Shown piece by piece: positions 45,426 through 54,947 of a stretch of 64,000 nt of DNA (positions are counted from its first letter, which is position 1; each line of letters opens with the position of its first letter). The notes under the pieces were generated by a model that did no database searches, was not told where the DNA came from, and worked only from the letters and a program-made list of their open reading frames with translations. Origin of the DNA: Frigoribacterium sp. ACAM 257 (lineage in GTDB: Bacteria > Actinomycetota > Actinomycetes > Actinomycetales > Microbacteriaceae); contig NZ_VOLO01000004.1 in NCBI RefSeq assembly GCF_007954365.1, positions 124,001 through 188,000 of the forward strand, given 5' to 3'. Made by a program: the position numbers and the translations under genes.

Positions 45426-47648
45426 TCAATACCCCGGGATCAGCGCGACCACGAGGTCGATCAGCTTGATCCCGACGAACGGCGCGACGACGCCGCCGAC
45501 CCCGTAGACCAGCAGGTTGCGGCTGAGCACCTGCGAGGCCGAGGCCGCGCGGTACGCGACGCCCCGCAGCGCCAGCGGGATGAGCACGACGATGACGAGC
45601 GCGTTGAAGACGATCGCCGAGAGGATCGCGGAGGCCGGCGAGCTCAGCTGCATCACGTTCAGCACCCCGAGCCCCGGGAACACCCCGGCGAACATGGCCG
45701 GGATGATCGCGAAGTACTTGGCGACGTCGTTCGCGATCGAGAACGTCGTCAGGGCGCCGCGCGTGATCAGCAGCTGCTTGCCGATCCGCACGATGTCGAT
45801 CAGCTTCGTCGGGTCGCTGTCGAGGTCGACCATGTTGCCGGCCTCCTTCGCGGCCGAGGTGCCGGTGTTCATCGCGACGCCGACGTCGGCCTGCGCGAGC
45901 GCCGGGGCGTCGTTGGTGCCGTCGCCGGTCATGGCGACGAGCGCGCCGCCCTCCTGCTCGCGGCGGATCAGCGCGAGCTTGTCCTCCGGGGTGGCCTCGG
46001 CGAGGTAGTCGTCGACGCCGGCCTCGGCCGCGATCGCCTTGGCGGTCAGCGGGTTGTCGCCCGTGATCATCACGGTGCGGATCCCCATCGTGCGCAGCTC
46101 GGCGAAGCGCTCGCGCAGGCCGTCCTTGACGACGTCCTTGAGGTGGACGACGCCCAGCACGCGGCGCTCTCCCGAGGCGTCGCCCGAGCCCGCGTCCGCG
46201 ACGGCGACGACCAGCGGCGTGCCGCCCGCCTCCGACACGGCGTCCACCAGGCCGCGCAGCTGCTCGCGCCGGTCTGCGGGCAGGGCCCGCGCCTCCTCGG
46301 CCCAGGCGACGACGGAGGCGGCGGCCCCCTTCCGCACGACGCTCCCGTCGGGCAGGTCGAGGCCGCTCATGCGGGTCTGGGCGGTGAACGGCACGACGAC
46401 GACGTCGCCGGAGGAGCCCGACGAGCCGGGCGCGCCCTCCTCGTCCCAGCCGGTGGTGAGGGCGAGGTCGACGATCGAGCGCCCCTCCGGGGTGGGGTCG
46501 CTGAGCGACGCGGTGGCCGCGGCGTCGACCAGCTCGGCCGGGGCGACGCCGTCCAGAGGGGCGAACTCCGAGGCGCGGCGGTTGCCGTAGGTGATGGTGC
46601 CGGTCTTGTCGAGCAACAGGGTCGTCACGTCGCCCGCGGCCTCGACGGCCCGGCCCGACATCGCGAGGACGTTGCGCTGCACCAGGCGGTCCATGCCGGC
46701 GATGCCGATGGCGCTGAGCAGGGCGCCGATCGTCGTGGGGATGAGGCAGACCAGCAGCGCGATCAGAACCGGGATGCTCACCGACGCGTCGCTGTAGGCG
46801 GCGATCGGGTTCAGCGTCAGGGTCACGACGACGAACACGACCGACAGGCTCGCGAGCAGGATGTTGAGCGCGATCTCGTTCGGCGTCCGCTGTCGCGAGG
46901 CGCCCTCGACGAGCCGGATCATCCGGTCGACGAAGGTCTCGCCGGGCTTGCTGGTGATGCGCACGACGACGCGGTCGGACAGCACGCGCGTGCCGCCCGT
47001 GACGGCGCTGCGGTCGCCGCCCGACTCGCGGATCACCGGGGCCGACTCGCCCGTGATCGCCGACTCGTCGACGCTCGCGATGCCCCAGACGACGTCGCCG
47101 TCGCCCGGCACGACCTCGCCGGCCACGACCACGACCACGTCGCCGAGCACGAGGTCGGCCGACGACACGTCCTCCGAGGAGGCGCGCTCGGCCGAGGGGT
47201 CGCCGGTCTCGTCCCACGAGGCGACGCGTCGCGCCGTCGTGCTGGTCCGGGTCGCCCGGAGCGTCTCGGCCTGCGCCTTGCCGCGCCCCTCGGCCACGGA
47301 CTCCGCGAGGTTCGCGAAGACGACCGTCGCCCAGAGCCAGAGCGCGATCGCCCAGGTGAACGAGCCGGGCACGGCGGAGCCGCCGGAGGTCTGCGGACCC
47401 GTGACGAGGCCCGCGACGGCGAGCACGGTCGTGTACGCCGCGCCCACCTCGACGATGAACATGACGGGGTTCCGCCACATCAGGCGGGGGTCGAGCTTGC
47501 GCAGGGCGCCGGGCAGGGCCGCGGCCAGCTGGGAGACGCCGAAGGCGCTGCCGCCGCGCGAGGTGCCGGAGCCCGATCCGGTCGCGCCGTCCGCCTCCTG
47601 GTGGGTGTCGGTCGGCGAGTCGGTCGGCGAGTCGGTGGAGGTGGCCAT
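45426..47648 (-). CDS. kdpB: potassium-transporting ATPase catalytic subunit KdpB
   Basis: 740 residues. P-type ATPase with the phosphorylation motif [19 protein letters not shown] in the actuator domain, [14 protein letters not shown] and [12 protein letters not shown] in the hinge. Its ATG lies 2 nt after the kdpA stop. The first 45 residues are a disordered polar tail ([18 protein letters not shown]), longer than in most KdpB. It hydrolyses ATP to drive potassium uptake through KdpA. Confidence 0.97.
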   Translation of the reverse strand: MATSTDSPTDSPTDTHQEADGATGSGSGTSRGGSAFGVSQLAAALPGALRKLDPRLMWRNPVMFIVEVGAAYTTVLAVAGLVTGPQTSGGSAVPGSFTWAIALWLWATVVFANLAESVAEGRGKAQAETLRATRTSTTARRVASWDETGDPSAERASSEDVSSADLVLGDVVVVVAGEVVPGDGDVVWGIASVDESAITGESAPVIRESGGDRSAVTGGTRVLSDRVVVRITSKPGETFVDRMIRLVEGASRQRTPNEIALNILLASLSVVFVVVTLTLNPIAAYSDASVSIPVLIALLVCLIPTTIGALLSAIGIAGMDRLVQRNVLAMSGRAVEAAGDVTTLLLDKTGTITYGNRRASEFAPLDGVAPAELVDAAATASLSDPTPEGRSIVDLALTTGWDEEGAPGSSGSSGDVVVVPFTAQTRMSGLDLPDGSVVRKGAAASVVAWAEEARALPADRREQLRGLVDAVSEAGGTPLVVAVADAGSGDASGERRVLGVVHLKDVVKDGLRERFAELRTMGIRTVMITGDNPLTAKAIAAEAGVDDYLAEATPEDKLALIRREQEGGALVAMTGDGTNDAPALAQADVGVAMNTGTSAAKEAGNMVDLDSDPTKLIDIVRIGKQLLITRGALTTFSIANDVAKYFAIIPAMFAGVFPGLGVLNVMQLSSPASAILSAIVFNALVIVVLIPLALRGVAYRAASASQVLSRNLLVYGVGGVVAPFVGIKLIDLVVALIPGY

Positions 47649-47650
47649 GG

Positions 47651-49327
47651 TCAGTTCAGCCCTTCGGCGAGCGGCCCCAGTGCGAGCACGGGGAAGTAGG
47701 TCAGCGCCGTCACGATCACGGAGACGCCGGTGAGGAGGCCCACGAACTGCGGGCGGTGGGTGGGCAGGGTGCCCGCGGTCGCGGGCGCCTTCCCCTGGGC
47801 GGCGAACGAGCCGGCGAGGGCGAGCACGAGCACGATCGGCACGAACCGGCCGAGCAGCATCGCGACGCCGAGGGCCGTGGTGAACCAGGGCGTGTTCGCC
47901 GTGAGCCCGGCGAAGGCCGAGCCGTTGTTGTTCGCGGCCGAGGTGAACGCGTAGAGCACCTCGCTGAAGCCGTGCAGCCCGGGGTTCCAGATCGACGTGC
48001 CCTCGACGTCGGCGCGCACCGCGGGGATCGCGAAGCTCAGCGCCGTGCCGGTGAGCACGAGGGTCGGGGTGACGAGGATGTACAGGCTCGCGAGCTTGAT
48101 CTCGCGCGGCCCGATCGCCTTGCCGAGGTACTCGGGCGTCCGGCCGACGAGCAGCCCCGCGACGAACACGGTGATGACGGCGAGCACGAGGATCCCGTAG
48201 AGCCCCGAGCCGACCCCGCCGGGGGCGATCTCGCCGAGCATCATGTTGATCATGGCGACCATGCCGCCGAGCGCCGTGTACGAGTCGTGCATCGAGTCGA
48301 CGGCACCCGTCGAGGTGAGCGTCGAGGTCGAGCCGAACAGGGTCGATCCCCAGACGCCGAACCGCACCTCCTTGCCTTCCATGGCGCCCCCGGCGAGCTG
48401 CGGAGCCGTGCCGGCGCCCCGGACCTCCGCCCAGGTCATCGCGGTGAGCGAGACGACGGCGATGGTCGTCATGACGGCGGCGATCGCCCTGCCCTCGCGG
48501 GCCGAGCCGACCATCCGGCCGAAGGTGCGGGGAAGCGAGAACGGGATGACGAGCATCAGCACGACCTGGAACAGGTTGGTCCAGGCGGTCGGGTTCTCGA
48601 AGGGGTGCGCGCTGTTGACGTTGAAGAACCCGCCGCCGTTCGTGCCCAGCAGCTTGATCGCCTCCTGCGAGGCCACCGGCCCGCCCGGGATGACCGCCGA
48701 GCCGCCGGTCAGCGTCGTGACCGTCTCGGGCGCGACGAAGGACTGCACGACGCCGCCGGCCAGCAGCACGAACGCCGCGACGACCGCCAGCGGCAGCAGG
48801 ATGCGCGTCACCGAGCGGGTCAGGTCGACCCAGAAGTTGCCGAGGGTGCCACTGCGGGCCCGGGCGAGGCCGCGGATCAGCGCGACGGCGACGGCGATCC
48901 CGACGGCCGCCGAGACGAAGTTCTGCACGGCGAGGCCGGCGAGCTGCACGGCGTAGCCCATCGTCAGCTCGGGCGAGTACGACTGCCAGTTCGTGTTCGT
49001 GACGAAGCTCACGGCGGTGTTGAACGCGAGGTCGGGCGGCACGGCGGGCAGGCCGAGGGAGGCGGGCAGCAGCGCCTGCGTGCGCTGCAGCACGTAGAGG
49101 AGGACGAGGCCCACGACCGAGAAGGCCAGGACGCCGCGGAGGTACGCCCGCCAGGTCTGCTCGGACGAGCTGTCGACCCCGATGACGCGGTAGAGCAGTC
49201 GCTCGCCCGCGAGGTCGCGGGTGCTCGTGAAGGTGCGCGCCATGTGGTCGCCGAGCGGCCGGTGCAGCACCACGAGCACCAGCACGACGGTGGCGATCTG
49301 GAGGAGGCCCGCGAGGGTGTCGTTCAC
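47651..49327 (-). CDS. kdpA: potassium-transporting ATPase subunit KdpA
   Basis: 558 residues from a GTG at 49327. Ten membrane helices with the four selectivity-filter-like loops, e.g. [33 protein letters not shown] and [12 protein letters not shown]. It is the potassium channel-like subunit of the Kdp complex. The start lies 9 nt after the kdpF stop. Length and motifs are intact. Confidence 0.97.
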   Translation of the reverse strand: MNDTLAGLLQIATVVLVLVVLHRPLGDHMARTFTSTRDLAGERLLYRVIGVDSSSEQTWRAYLRGVLAFSVVGLVLLYVLQRTQALLPASLGLPAVPPDLAFNTAVSFVTNTNWQSYSPELTMGYAVQLAGLAVQNFVSAAVGIAVAVALIRGLARARSGTLGNFWVDLTRSVTRILLPLAVVAAFVLLAGGVVQSFVAPETVTTLTGGSAVIPGGPVASQEAIKLLGTNGGGFFNVNSAHPFENPTAWTNLFQVVLMLVIPFSLPRTFGRMVGSAREGRAIAAVMTTIAVVSLTAMTWAEVRGAGTAPQLAGGAMEGKEVRFGVWGSTLFGSTSTLTSTGAVDSMHDSYTALGGMVAMINMMLGEIAPGGVGSGLYGILVLAVITVFVAGLLVGRTPEYLGKAIGPREIKLASLYILVTPTLVLTGTALSFAIPAVRADVEGTSIWNPGLHGFSEVLYAFTSAANNNGSAFAGLTANTPWFTTALGVAMLLGRFVPIVLVLALAGSFAAQGKAPATAGTLPTHRPQFVGLLTGVSVIVTALTYFPVLALGPLAEGLN

Positions 49328-49336
49328 GCCGGCCGC

Positions 49337-49426
49337 CTAGAACTTCTCGGGCGCGACGAGCGCCACCACGAGGTAGACGAGAGCGGCGACGGCGAGGGCG
49401 ACCGCGACGATGCCGAGGGCGGTCAC
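49337..49426 (-). CDS. kdpF: potassium-transporting ATPase subunit KdpF
   Basis: 29 residues from a GTG at 49426 (start codon revcomp at 49424-49426). Sequence begins [13 protein letters not shown] and ends in the KdpF-typical APEKF. A single membrane helix; KdpF stabilises the Kdp complex in the lipid bilayer. Its start overlaps the stop of an even smaller ORF just upstream (GTGA). Confidence 0.85.
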   Translation of the reverse strand: MTALGIVAVALAVAALVYLVVALVAPEKF

Positions 49427-49506
49427 AGTCGCTCCACCCCCTTCGCCACGAGGGCGACGACCGCCATGACGGCGACGAGGGCGAGCAGGTAGACGAGGTC
49501 GAGCAC
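49423..49506 (-). CDS. 27-residue membrane microprotein upstream of kdpF
   Basis: GTG start at 49506; begins [17 protein letters not shown] and ends AKGVERL. One hydrophobic helix with a short basic C-terminal tail, the opposite charge pattern from KdpF. GGAG lies about 13 nt before the start. Its TGA overlaps the kdpF GTG, so translation is coupled. By position it may be a helper of the Kdp complex. No annotation is known to me with certainty for such a peptide. Confidence 0.6.
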   Translation of the reverse strand: MLDLVYLLALVAVMAVVALVAKGVERL

Positions 49507-49756
49507 GGTGGTGACTCCGAGTCCAGGAGGAGCGGGTGCGGCCGGCGGCGCCGGTCGCGTGCCCGACGGGGGCACGGTCACCCAGCAGACACCGGTGGAC
49601 GGCCCTCGACGGCCGTCCTCACAGGTTCCCTACGGCGGCGGGCGGCATCCTCGCGGTTCGCTGACGCGGAGCGGCTCGGAGAGGTGCGGGGCGGCGCGGC
49701 GCGGGGAGGCTTGTACCAGCGCATCGGCGGGGCTGCCGCTCCCGGGCAAAGAAAAA

Positions 49757-49799
49757 GGCCCCGTGCATCGATCTGGCGAGATCACAACGCGACGGGGCC
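49757..49799 (-). terminator. terminator of tRNA-Ser(GCT)
   Basis: Minus-strand stem GGCCCCGT/ACGGGGCC (49792-49799 with 49757-49764) followed on that strand by TTTTTC. It lies 5 nt beyond the tRNA 3' end. Confidence 0.8.
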
Positions 49800-49803
49800 C
49801 CGC

Positions 49804-49892
49804 GGAGCCGGTGGGATTTGAACCCACGGTTCCCACAAAGGGAACTCCACCTTAGCAGGGTGGTGCACTAGGCCGAACTATGCGACGGCTCC
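49804..49892 (-). tRNA. tRNA-Ser (anticodon GCT)
   Basis: 89 nt with the long variable arm of serine tRNAs (GTTCCC/GGGAAC). Acceptor stem GGAGCCG/CGGCTCC; anticodon stem CCACC/GGTGG with loop CTGCTAA; T arm GTGGG TTCAAAT CCCAC. Confidence 0.95.
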
Positions 49893-50074
49893 ATGCGCAG
49901 TCTCGTGCGGGACGTGACGGCGCACCCACGATCATAGCGGGCCGGACGCGATCTGCCGAACCGCACCTCCTCGGCGGGCCGAGCCGCGCCTCCTGCGAGG
50001 CCGACGGGGCCTGGTCACCCGTGTTTCACCCGCTGATCCCCCGTTCGGGGGGCGCCTCGGCCTTGTCCACCTAT

Positions 50075-50296
50075 ATGCCGACTCATAGAGTACCCCTGGC
50101 GCCGGAGACGGCGGAGTCGTGCACCACCCGGCAGCACGGGGCGTCCTCGGACGCAGCGACTCTCCCCCTGACGACGCCGCCCCCAGACCTCCGACGCACT
50201 TCCCGACAGGGTGCCGCTCCCGACGCGGCACCGGCCGGAGGCATCTCTGTCGACGACGACGTCGACGTCACACCCCCTGCGGTGCCGAACCCCTGA
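50075..50296 (+). CDS. doubtful small ORF
   Basis: 73 residues beginning MPTHRVPLAPETAES and ending DDDVDVTPPAVPNP, with the stop inside the loop of the hairpin 50275-50312. It lacks a clear ribosome binding site, and its third codon positions are less GC-biased than the neighbours. A TTGTCC-17-TAGAGT promoter-like pair overlaps its start, which argues that transcription starts inside it. Not recognised. Confidence 0.2.
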   Translation: MPTHRVPLAPETAESCTTRQHGASSDAATLPLTTPPPDLRRTSRQGAAPDAAPAGGISVDDDVDVTPPAVPNP

Positions 50297-50646
50297 TCCC
50301 GGCACCGCAGGGCCCCCGCGGCGCGTTCGGGCGCCCGCGCGGGGATCCCCGGTCGTCCCGGCGAGCTGGTTACTCGCCGGGACGCCCTCTCCCCCGCCGC
50401 CACGGCTGCCGCTCCGCCTGCCGCTGCCGCCGTTCCGCCTGGATGCCCGCCCCCTCGTGATCCGAGGGCGGGTCATCCGGGTCGAGGGCGGGTCGGCGGC
50501 GACCCGCCCTCGACCCGAGAGACCCGCCCTCGGCGGGCGAGCCTGCGGCAGAGACGGCAGGCTCGCCGCGGCAGCAGCGGCAGCCGCGGCAGCCGCGGCA
50601 GTCGCGGCAGCCGCGGCAGCCGCGGCAGCAGCAGCGGGCATCCGCA

Positions 50647-50738
50647 TTCAGGACTCCCAGTCCTGAATCCGCACTACGCAGGAGGCGCGCTCCTGAACCG
50701 TGCACGACTCAGGACAGCCCGGCCCCCACCTCCTGAAT
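50647..50738. repeat. 92-bp repeat, copy A
   Basis: Starts with the palindrome ttcaggact-ccc-agtcctgaa and contains gcaggaggcgcgctcctg. 88 of 92 positions agree with copy B. Confidence 0.85.
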
Positions 50739-50790
50739 TCGCATCCCGCTGGCACCGGGTCCCGCGGCAACACCGGCTGGCGCACCCCCG

Positions 50791-50882
50791 TTCAGGACTC
50801 GCAGTCCTGGATCCGCACTACGCAGGAGGCGCGCTCCTGAACCATGCACGACTCAGGACAGCCCGCCCCCCACCTCCTGAAT
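50791..50882. repeat. 92-bp repeat, copy B
   Basis: Direct copy of 50647-50738, 52 bp downstream of it; differs at four positions, one of which weakens the first palindrome. Confidence 0.85.
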
Positions 50883-51115
50883 CAGCGACGCACCTACCGC
50901 GCACGAGAGCGCCTGCGGGCCGAGCGGGGCGAGGCGCGAGCTTCGCCGGCCGAGGGCGGGTCATCCGGGTCGAGGGCGGGTCGGCGGCGACCCGCCCTCG
51001 GCCCGAATGACCCGCCCCCCAGCGAGCGAGCCTGCGGCAGACACGGCAGGCAGCGGCGGCCAACACGGCAGTGGCAAGCGCTGCCACGAAGGCTGCAGCC
51101 GCGGCGACGGCGGCC

Positions 51116-52585
51116 CTACTTCTGCAGGAAGCCGACCGAGCAGGTCTGCTCGGCCGCGGACTGTCCCGTCAGGCCCGAGATGACCTCGGGGGCCGCAGGA
51201 GCCACGGCAGGGTCGGTCGCGGTGCCGGTGGCCGGCGTCGTGGGGGCGGGCGTGCCCGTCGCGGGGGCGGAGGGCGCCTCCGACGCGTCTCCCGCAGCTG
51301 CGTCGCCAGCAGCATCACCGGCAGCTGCGTCGTCCGCAGCCGCGTCGCCCGACGCGGACGCCGCCGCGCCGAGCCCCTCGCTCCCGGCCTCGAGCGTGAA
51401 CGGCTCGTCCGCTCGGACGGCGTCGAAGAGCTGCTTCGCGACCGACGTGATCGGCTGCACCTTGCCCTCGTAGACGCCGCTGCCGCCGGTCGTGCCGGGG
51501 TACTGGACGAAGTTGACCTGGTCGAGCGGCAGGTCGCGCAGCGCCGAGCCGATCTGCACCATGGTGTTGACGTCGGTCAGGCCCTCCGAGAGGGTCATGT
51601 TGCTCGCCGCCGCCCGGGCGAGCGAGTACAGCTTGGTGGGGTCGGTGAGGGTGTCGGCGCTCTTGACGGTGCGCAGCAACGACGAGAGGTAGACCTGCTG
51701 GCTGCTGATGCGGCCGAGGTCGGAGCCGTCGCCGACGCCATGCCGGGTGCGGAGGAACTGCAGCGCCTGCTCGCCCTGCAGCACCGTCTCGCCGGCCTCG
51801 ATGTCGAGGCCGGTGAAGCGGTCCTTGATCGGGGTCGCTGCGCAGACGGGCACGCCTCCGACGGCGTTCGACATCTCCATGACGCCGTTGAACGAGATCA
51901 TGCCCGCGAACGGGATGTCGAGGCCGGTCAGCTCGGACACGGTCGAGACGACGCAGCTGAGGCCGCCGTACGAGTACGCCTCGTTCATCGGCCGGGCGGA
52001 CATCGCCGAGTAGTAGCCGCTGCCGTCCTCCCTCGCGCAGGCGGGGATCGGCACGACCATGTCGCGGGGGATGCTCACGGCCGTCGCGTTCGAGTGGTCG
52101 GCCGACACGTGCAGCAGGATGTTGACGTCGTTGAGGGTCGCGTCGCGCTTGCCGAACTCGCCCTCGTCCTGCGCGGCGTCGTTGTCCGTGCCGACGACGA
52201 GCACGTTGAAGCCGCCGGGGTAGGCGTCGATCGACGGCGGCGAGGCGACGACCGGGGTCTTGCCCTTCGCCGCGGGGAGCGCGATGCCCGTGCCGAGGTC
52301 CGAGCGCACCTGGTACGCCGCGATGGCCCCCACGGACGCCCCGCTCACCAGCACCACGGCGAGGGCCCCGGCGACGACCTTGCCGATCGTGCCCAGCGGC
52401 CCGGTCGCGCGGAGGCGCCCGTGACGGGCGACGCCGCGACCCGAGGTCTCGGCCGCGCGACGGCCCGTACGGCTGGCGGCACCGCTCGCCGTCCGGCTCT
52501 CGGCGCGGCCGGCAGCACGGCTCTCGGCACGGCTCTCAGCACGGCTCTCGGAACGGCTGGCGGTGCGGTCGCGGTCGTCGGTCAC
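51116..52585 (-). CDS. LytR-CpsA-Psr (LCP) family cell-wall glycopolymer ligase
   Basis: 489 residues from a GTG at 52585 with AGAGGAC upstream. A basic cytoplasmic head with repeated RAESR units (residues 10-35), one membrane helix at about 66-92, then the LCP domain: FNVLVVGTDND, NILLHVSADH...AVSIPRDMVV, EAYSYGG and FLRTRHGVGDGSDLGRISSQQ, which carry the acidic and Arg residues that bind the polyprenyl-pyrophosphate donor. The last 100 residues are Ala/Asp/Pro-rich and end CSVGFLQK. LCP proteins attach teichoic acid or other glycopolymers to peptidoglycan outside the membrane. Confidence 0.9.
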   Translation of the reverse strand: MTDDRDRTASRSESRAESRAESRAAGRAESRTASGAASRTGRRAAETSGRGVARHGRLRATGPLGTIGKVVAGALAVVLVSGASVGAIAAYQVRSDLGTGIALPAAKGKTPVVASPPSIDAYPGGFNVLVVGTDNDAAQDEGEFGKRDATLNDVNILLHVSADHSNATAVSIPRDMVVPIPACAREDGSGYYSAMSARPMNEAYSYGGLSCVVSTVSELTGLDIPFAGMISFNGVMEMSNAVGGVPVCAATPIKDRFTGLDIEAGETVLQGEQALQFLRTRHGVGDGSDLGRISSQQVYLSSLLRTVKSADTLTDPTKLYSLARAAASNMTLSEGLTDVNTMVQIGSALRDLPLDQVNFVQYPGTTGGSGVYEGKVQPITSVAKQLFDAVRADEPFTLEAGSEGLGAAASASGDAAADDAAAGDAAGDAAAGDASEAPSAPATGTPAPTTPATGTATDPAVAPAAPEVISGLTGQSAAEQTCSVGFLQK

Positions 52586-52798
52586 GCGGAGTCCTCTCGG
52601 TCGACGCGGGCACGGCGCAGACCCGGTGACGGTCGGCGGGATTCGTGCCTGCGCGATGGGCGGGCAGAACGGCATCGTAACGGGCGGAACTCCACGGGAC
52701 GGTCCGTCGCCCAGAACGGGGGGCCTCCGGCCACGTCCCGCGAGCCCGCCGACAGGCGCGACCGGAGGCGGCCGGCAGCGACCGGCAGCGACGGCCCC

Positions 52799-53992
52799 TC
52801 AGGGGTAGCCGACGAACCAGAGCAGCACGACCGCGACCGGCTGCAGCACGAGACCGGCCCCGAGCAGCACCCACCGGAGGCGCGGCACGGCCACGACCGC
52901 GGGGTGGCCGAGCAGCGGCGCGACGGGCAGCAGCAGCCTCGGCAGGCTCTGCTGCGGCAGGAAGACGGCGACGAGGTAGAGCAGGTAGCTCGCCGCGTAC
53001 GAGACGACCTCGACGCCCATCGCCTGCGTCGACCGGCGGGTGAACGCCCAGGTCACGGCGCCGAGCAGTGCCCCGACGAGCACGATCCCCGCGACGCCGA
53101 GGAACGTGCCGGCCATCACGAACCACGGCGTGAGCGGCGCGAAGCGCTGGCGCCCGACGAAGCCGACCCACCACGAGAGCTCCGTCTCGAGGTAGGCGCC
53201 GGACCGGCCGGTCACGTGGTCGGCGATCACGGGCCACGCGAGGCCCGCCGCCGAGATCAGCAGCCCGGCCACGACGACCGAGACGCGCTCGCGCCTCCTG
53301 AACCCGGCCCCTTCGCGGTGCAGGCGCACGATCGCCGTCACGGCGAGCGCCAGCGCGAGGGCCAGGACTCCTGGCCGGGTGAAGGCGGCCACGACGCCGA
53401 GCGGCACCATCAGGAGGTACCGCCGCCGCACCATGGCCAGCAGCGCCCCGAAGGTGAGCATCAGCATCAGGCTCTCGGCGTAGGCGACCTGCAGCACGAA
53501 CGACAGCGGCCCGAAGCAGAACAGTGCGACGGCCCAGAGGGCGCTCTGCGCACCGACCGTCTCGAGGACGACCCGGTGCAGCAGCACCGCGGCACCGCCT
53601 CCTGCGATCGCGGCCACGACGAGGCCGATCGCGAAGAAGGCGTTGCCGGCGAGCTCGACGCCGAGCACGGCAGCGACGCCGCGCACCAGCCCCGGGAACA
53701 CCGGCAGGAAGGCCCAGGGGTTCGGCAGCACGTGCCCGTCGGCGTCGACGGGCAGCTCGGTCGGGTACCCCTGCTGCGCGATGGTCCGGTAGAAGCTGGC
53801 GTCCCACGAGCCCGAGAAGGAGGCGAAGCCCGGGTCGGCCCGGTGGCTCGCGAAGGCCCAGCCCTGTGAGGTCGCGAGCGAGAAGAGACCGCCGAGCCAC
53901 GCGCTCGAGACGAGTCGCGAGAGGGCGTACAGCACGAGCACGACGACCACGGGAGGGACGCCCTGCAGCCGGGGGCTGAGTCGCAGGCGCAC
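52799..53992 (-). CDS. multi-pass membrane mannosyltransferase-family protein (PIG-V-like)
   Basis: 397 residues from a GTG at 53992. About ten membrane helices; the first outside loop holds SWDASFYRTIAQQGYPTELP (WDAxxYxxIAxxGY, typical of PIG-V/GT-C type transferases), then FLPVFPGLVRGVAAVLG, SFVLQVAYAESLML (YAES motif) and PQQSLPRLLLPVAPL. GT-C enzymes transfer mannose from polyprenyl donors. The target in this organism is unknown; beside an LCP gene a wall-polymer role is reasonable. Confidence 0.8.
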   Translation of the reverse strand: MRLRLSPRLQGVPPVVVVLVLYALSRLVSSAWLGGLFSLATSQGWAFASHRADPGFASFSGSWDASFYRTIAQQGYPTELPVDADGHVLPNPWAFLPVFPGLVRGVAAVLGVELAGNAFFAIGLVVAAIAGGGAAVLLHRVVLETVGAQSALWAVALFCFGPLSFVLQVAYAESLMLMLTFGALLAMVRRRYLLMVPLGVVAAFTRPGVLALALALAVTAIVRLHREGAGFRRRERVSVVVAGLLISAAGLAWPVIADHVTGRSGAYLETELSWWVGFVGRQRFAPLTPWFVMAGTFLGVAGIVLVGALLGAVTWAFTRRSTQAMGVEVVSYAASYLLYLVAVFLPQQSLPRLLLPVAPLLGHPAVVAVPRLRWVLLGAGLVLQPVAVVLLWFVGYP

Positions 53993-54143
53993 CCCGTCAG
54001 CCTAGGAGGCGCCTCCTCGATCTCGAGACTGATCCTGTCGAGCGTCGGGAACCTTTTGTCATGGGTCGACAGAAGTGACAGAGTTGACGTGCACGCCCTC
54101 TGACTTCACCTCCACGAGATCCACCACGACAAAGGAGTTCGCC

Positions 54144-54947
54144 ATGACCTCGTCACCCTCCGTCCAGCTCTACACCGTCAGGGACGCCATCTCGGCCGAC
54201 CTGCAGGGCGCCGTCGCCCGCGTCGCCGAGATCGGCTTCACCAAGGTCGAGCCCTACGACTTCGTGGCCCGCGCCGACGAGCTCGAGAAGGCCTTCTCCG
54301 CCTCGGGCGTCACCGCGCCGTCCGCGCACGCCCCGGTGATCGACTCGACCGAGCCCGAGCGCGCCTTCGCGGCGGCCGCCCAGCTCGGCGTCGGCACGGT
54401 CATCGACCCCTTCATCCCGAGCGACCGCTGGCAGACCGCCGACGACGCCCGCGCGATCGCCGACCGCGTCAACGAGCTGCAGGTGCAGGCCGCGGCGACG
54501 GGCCTGAAGTTCGGCTACCACAACCACCAGTGGGAGTTCGCGAACAAGGTCGACGGGCGCCCCGTCTACGAGTTCTTCCTCGAGCGGCTGAACGACGACG
54601 TCGTCCTCGAGATCGACACCTTCTGGTCGACCGTCGGCGGCATGGACACCCCTGCCCTGCTGCGTTCGCTGGGCGACCGCGTGCAGTTCCTCCACGTCAA
54701 GGACGGTCTCATCTCGGGCGACATCGCCACCGCGTTGCCGAGCAGCGAGAGCGCCCTCGAGGTGCCCGAGGCCCTCGCCGCGGCGTTCAAGAACCAGAAG
54801 CCCGCCGGCCAGGGCGACGTCGACGTCGCCGCCGTGCTCGCCGCGGCGCCGCACGCGCTGCGCGTCGTCGAGTTCGACGACTACAGCAAGGACGTCTTCG
54901 ACGGCATCGCCGAGTCGCTCGCGTGGCTCGCGGAGAACGACAAGTGA
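54144..54947 (+). CDS. sugar phosphate isomerase/epimerase (xylose isomerase-like TIM barrel)
   Basis: 267 residues from the ATG at 54144 (AAAGGAG upstream). The AP-endonuclease-2/xylose isomerase-like barrel shows FTKVEPYDF, KFGYHNHQWEF (metal His), VLEIDTFWSTVGG (Glu and Asp), QFLHVKDG (His) and RVVEFDDYSKD (Glu). Such enzymes isomerise or epimerise sugars or inositol derivatives. Its stop overlaps the start of the next gene, so it works with that dehydrogenase. A TGTCA/TGACA inverted repeat lies upstream (about 54057-54081). Confidence 0.88.
   Translation: MTSSPSVQLYTVRDAISADLQGAVARVAEIGFTKVEPYDFVARADELEKAFSASGVTAPSAHAPVIDSTEPERAFAAAAQLGVGTVIDPFIPSDRWQTADDARAIADRVNELQVQAAATGLKFGYHNHQWEFANKVDGRPVYEFFLERLNDDVVLEIDTFWSTVGGMDTPALLRSLGDRVQFLHVKDGLISGDIATALPSSESALEVPEALAAAFKNQKPAGQGDVDVAAVLAAAPHALRVVEFDDYSKDVFDGIAESLAWLAENDK

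Larger units (their letters stand above)
49893..51115. repeat. 1.2-kb repeat-rich region with little or no coding content
   Basis: Apart from one doubtful small ORF (50075-50296) no gene is seen. Contents: hairpins at 50275-50312 and 50354-50384; a duplicated block of about 100 bp (50462-50561 and 50950-51050) built of gagggcgggtc units; a 9-bp ccgcggcag tandem array (about 50567-50632); and a duplicated 92-bp block (50647-50738 and 50791-50882) that differs at four positions. Confidence 0.75.

Noticed and set aside
45285-47699. 804-codon plus-strand frame opposite kdpB
   Set aside because: Antisense shadow of a fully motif-bearing kdpB gene.
49893-51115. CRISPR array in the repeat-rich region
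   Set aside because: Repeats are long, palindromic and irregularly spaced, spacers are themselves repeated, and no cas genes are near.
51071-53869. 932-codon plus-strand frame opposite the LCP and mannosyltransferase genes
   Set aside because: Arg/Asp/Glu-rich shadow without any recognisable domain.
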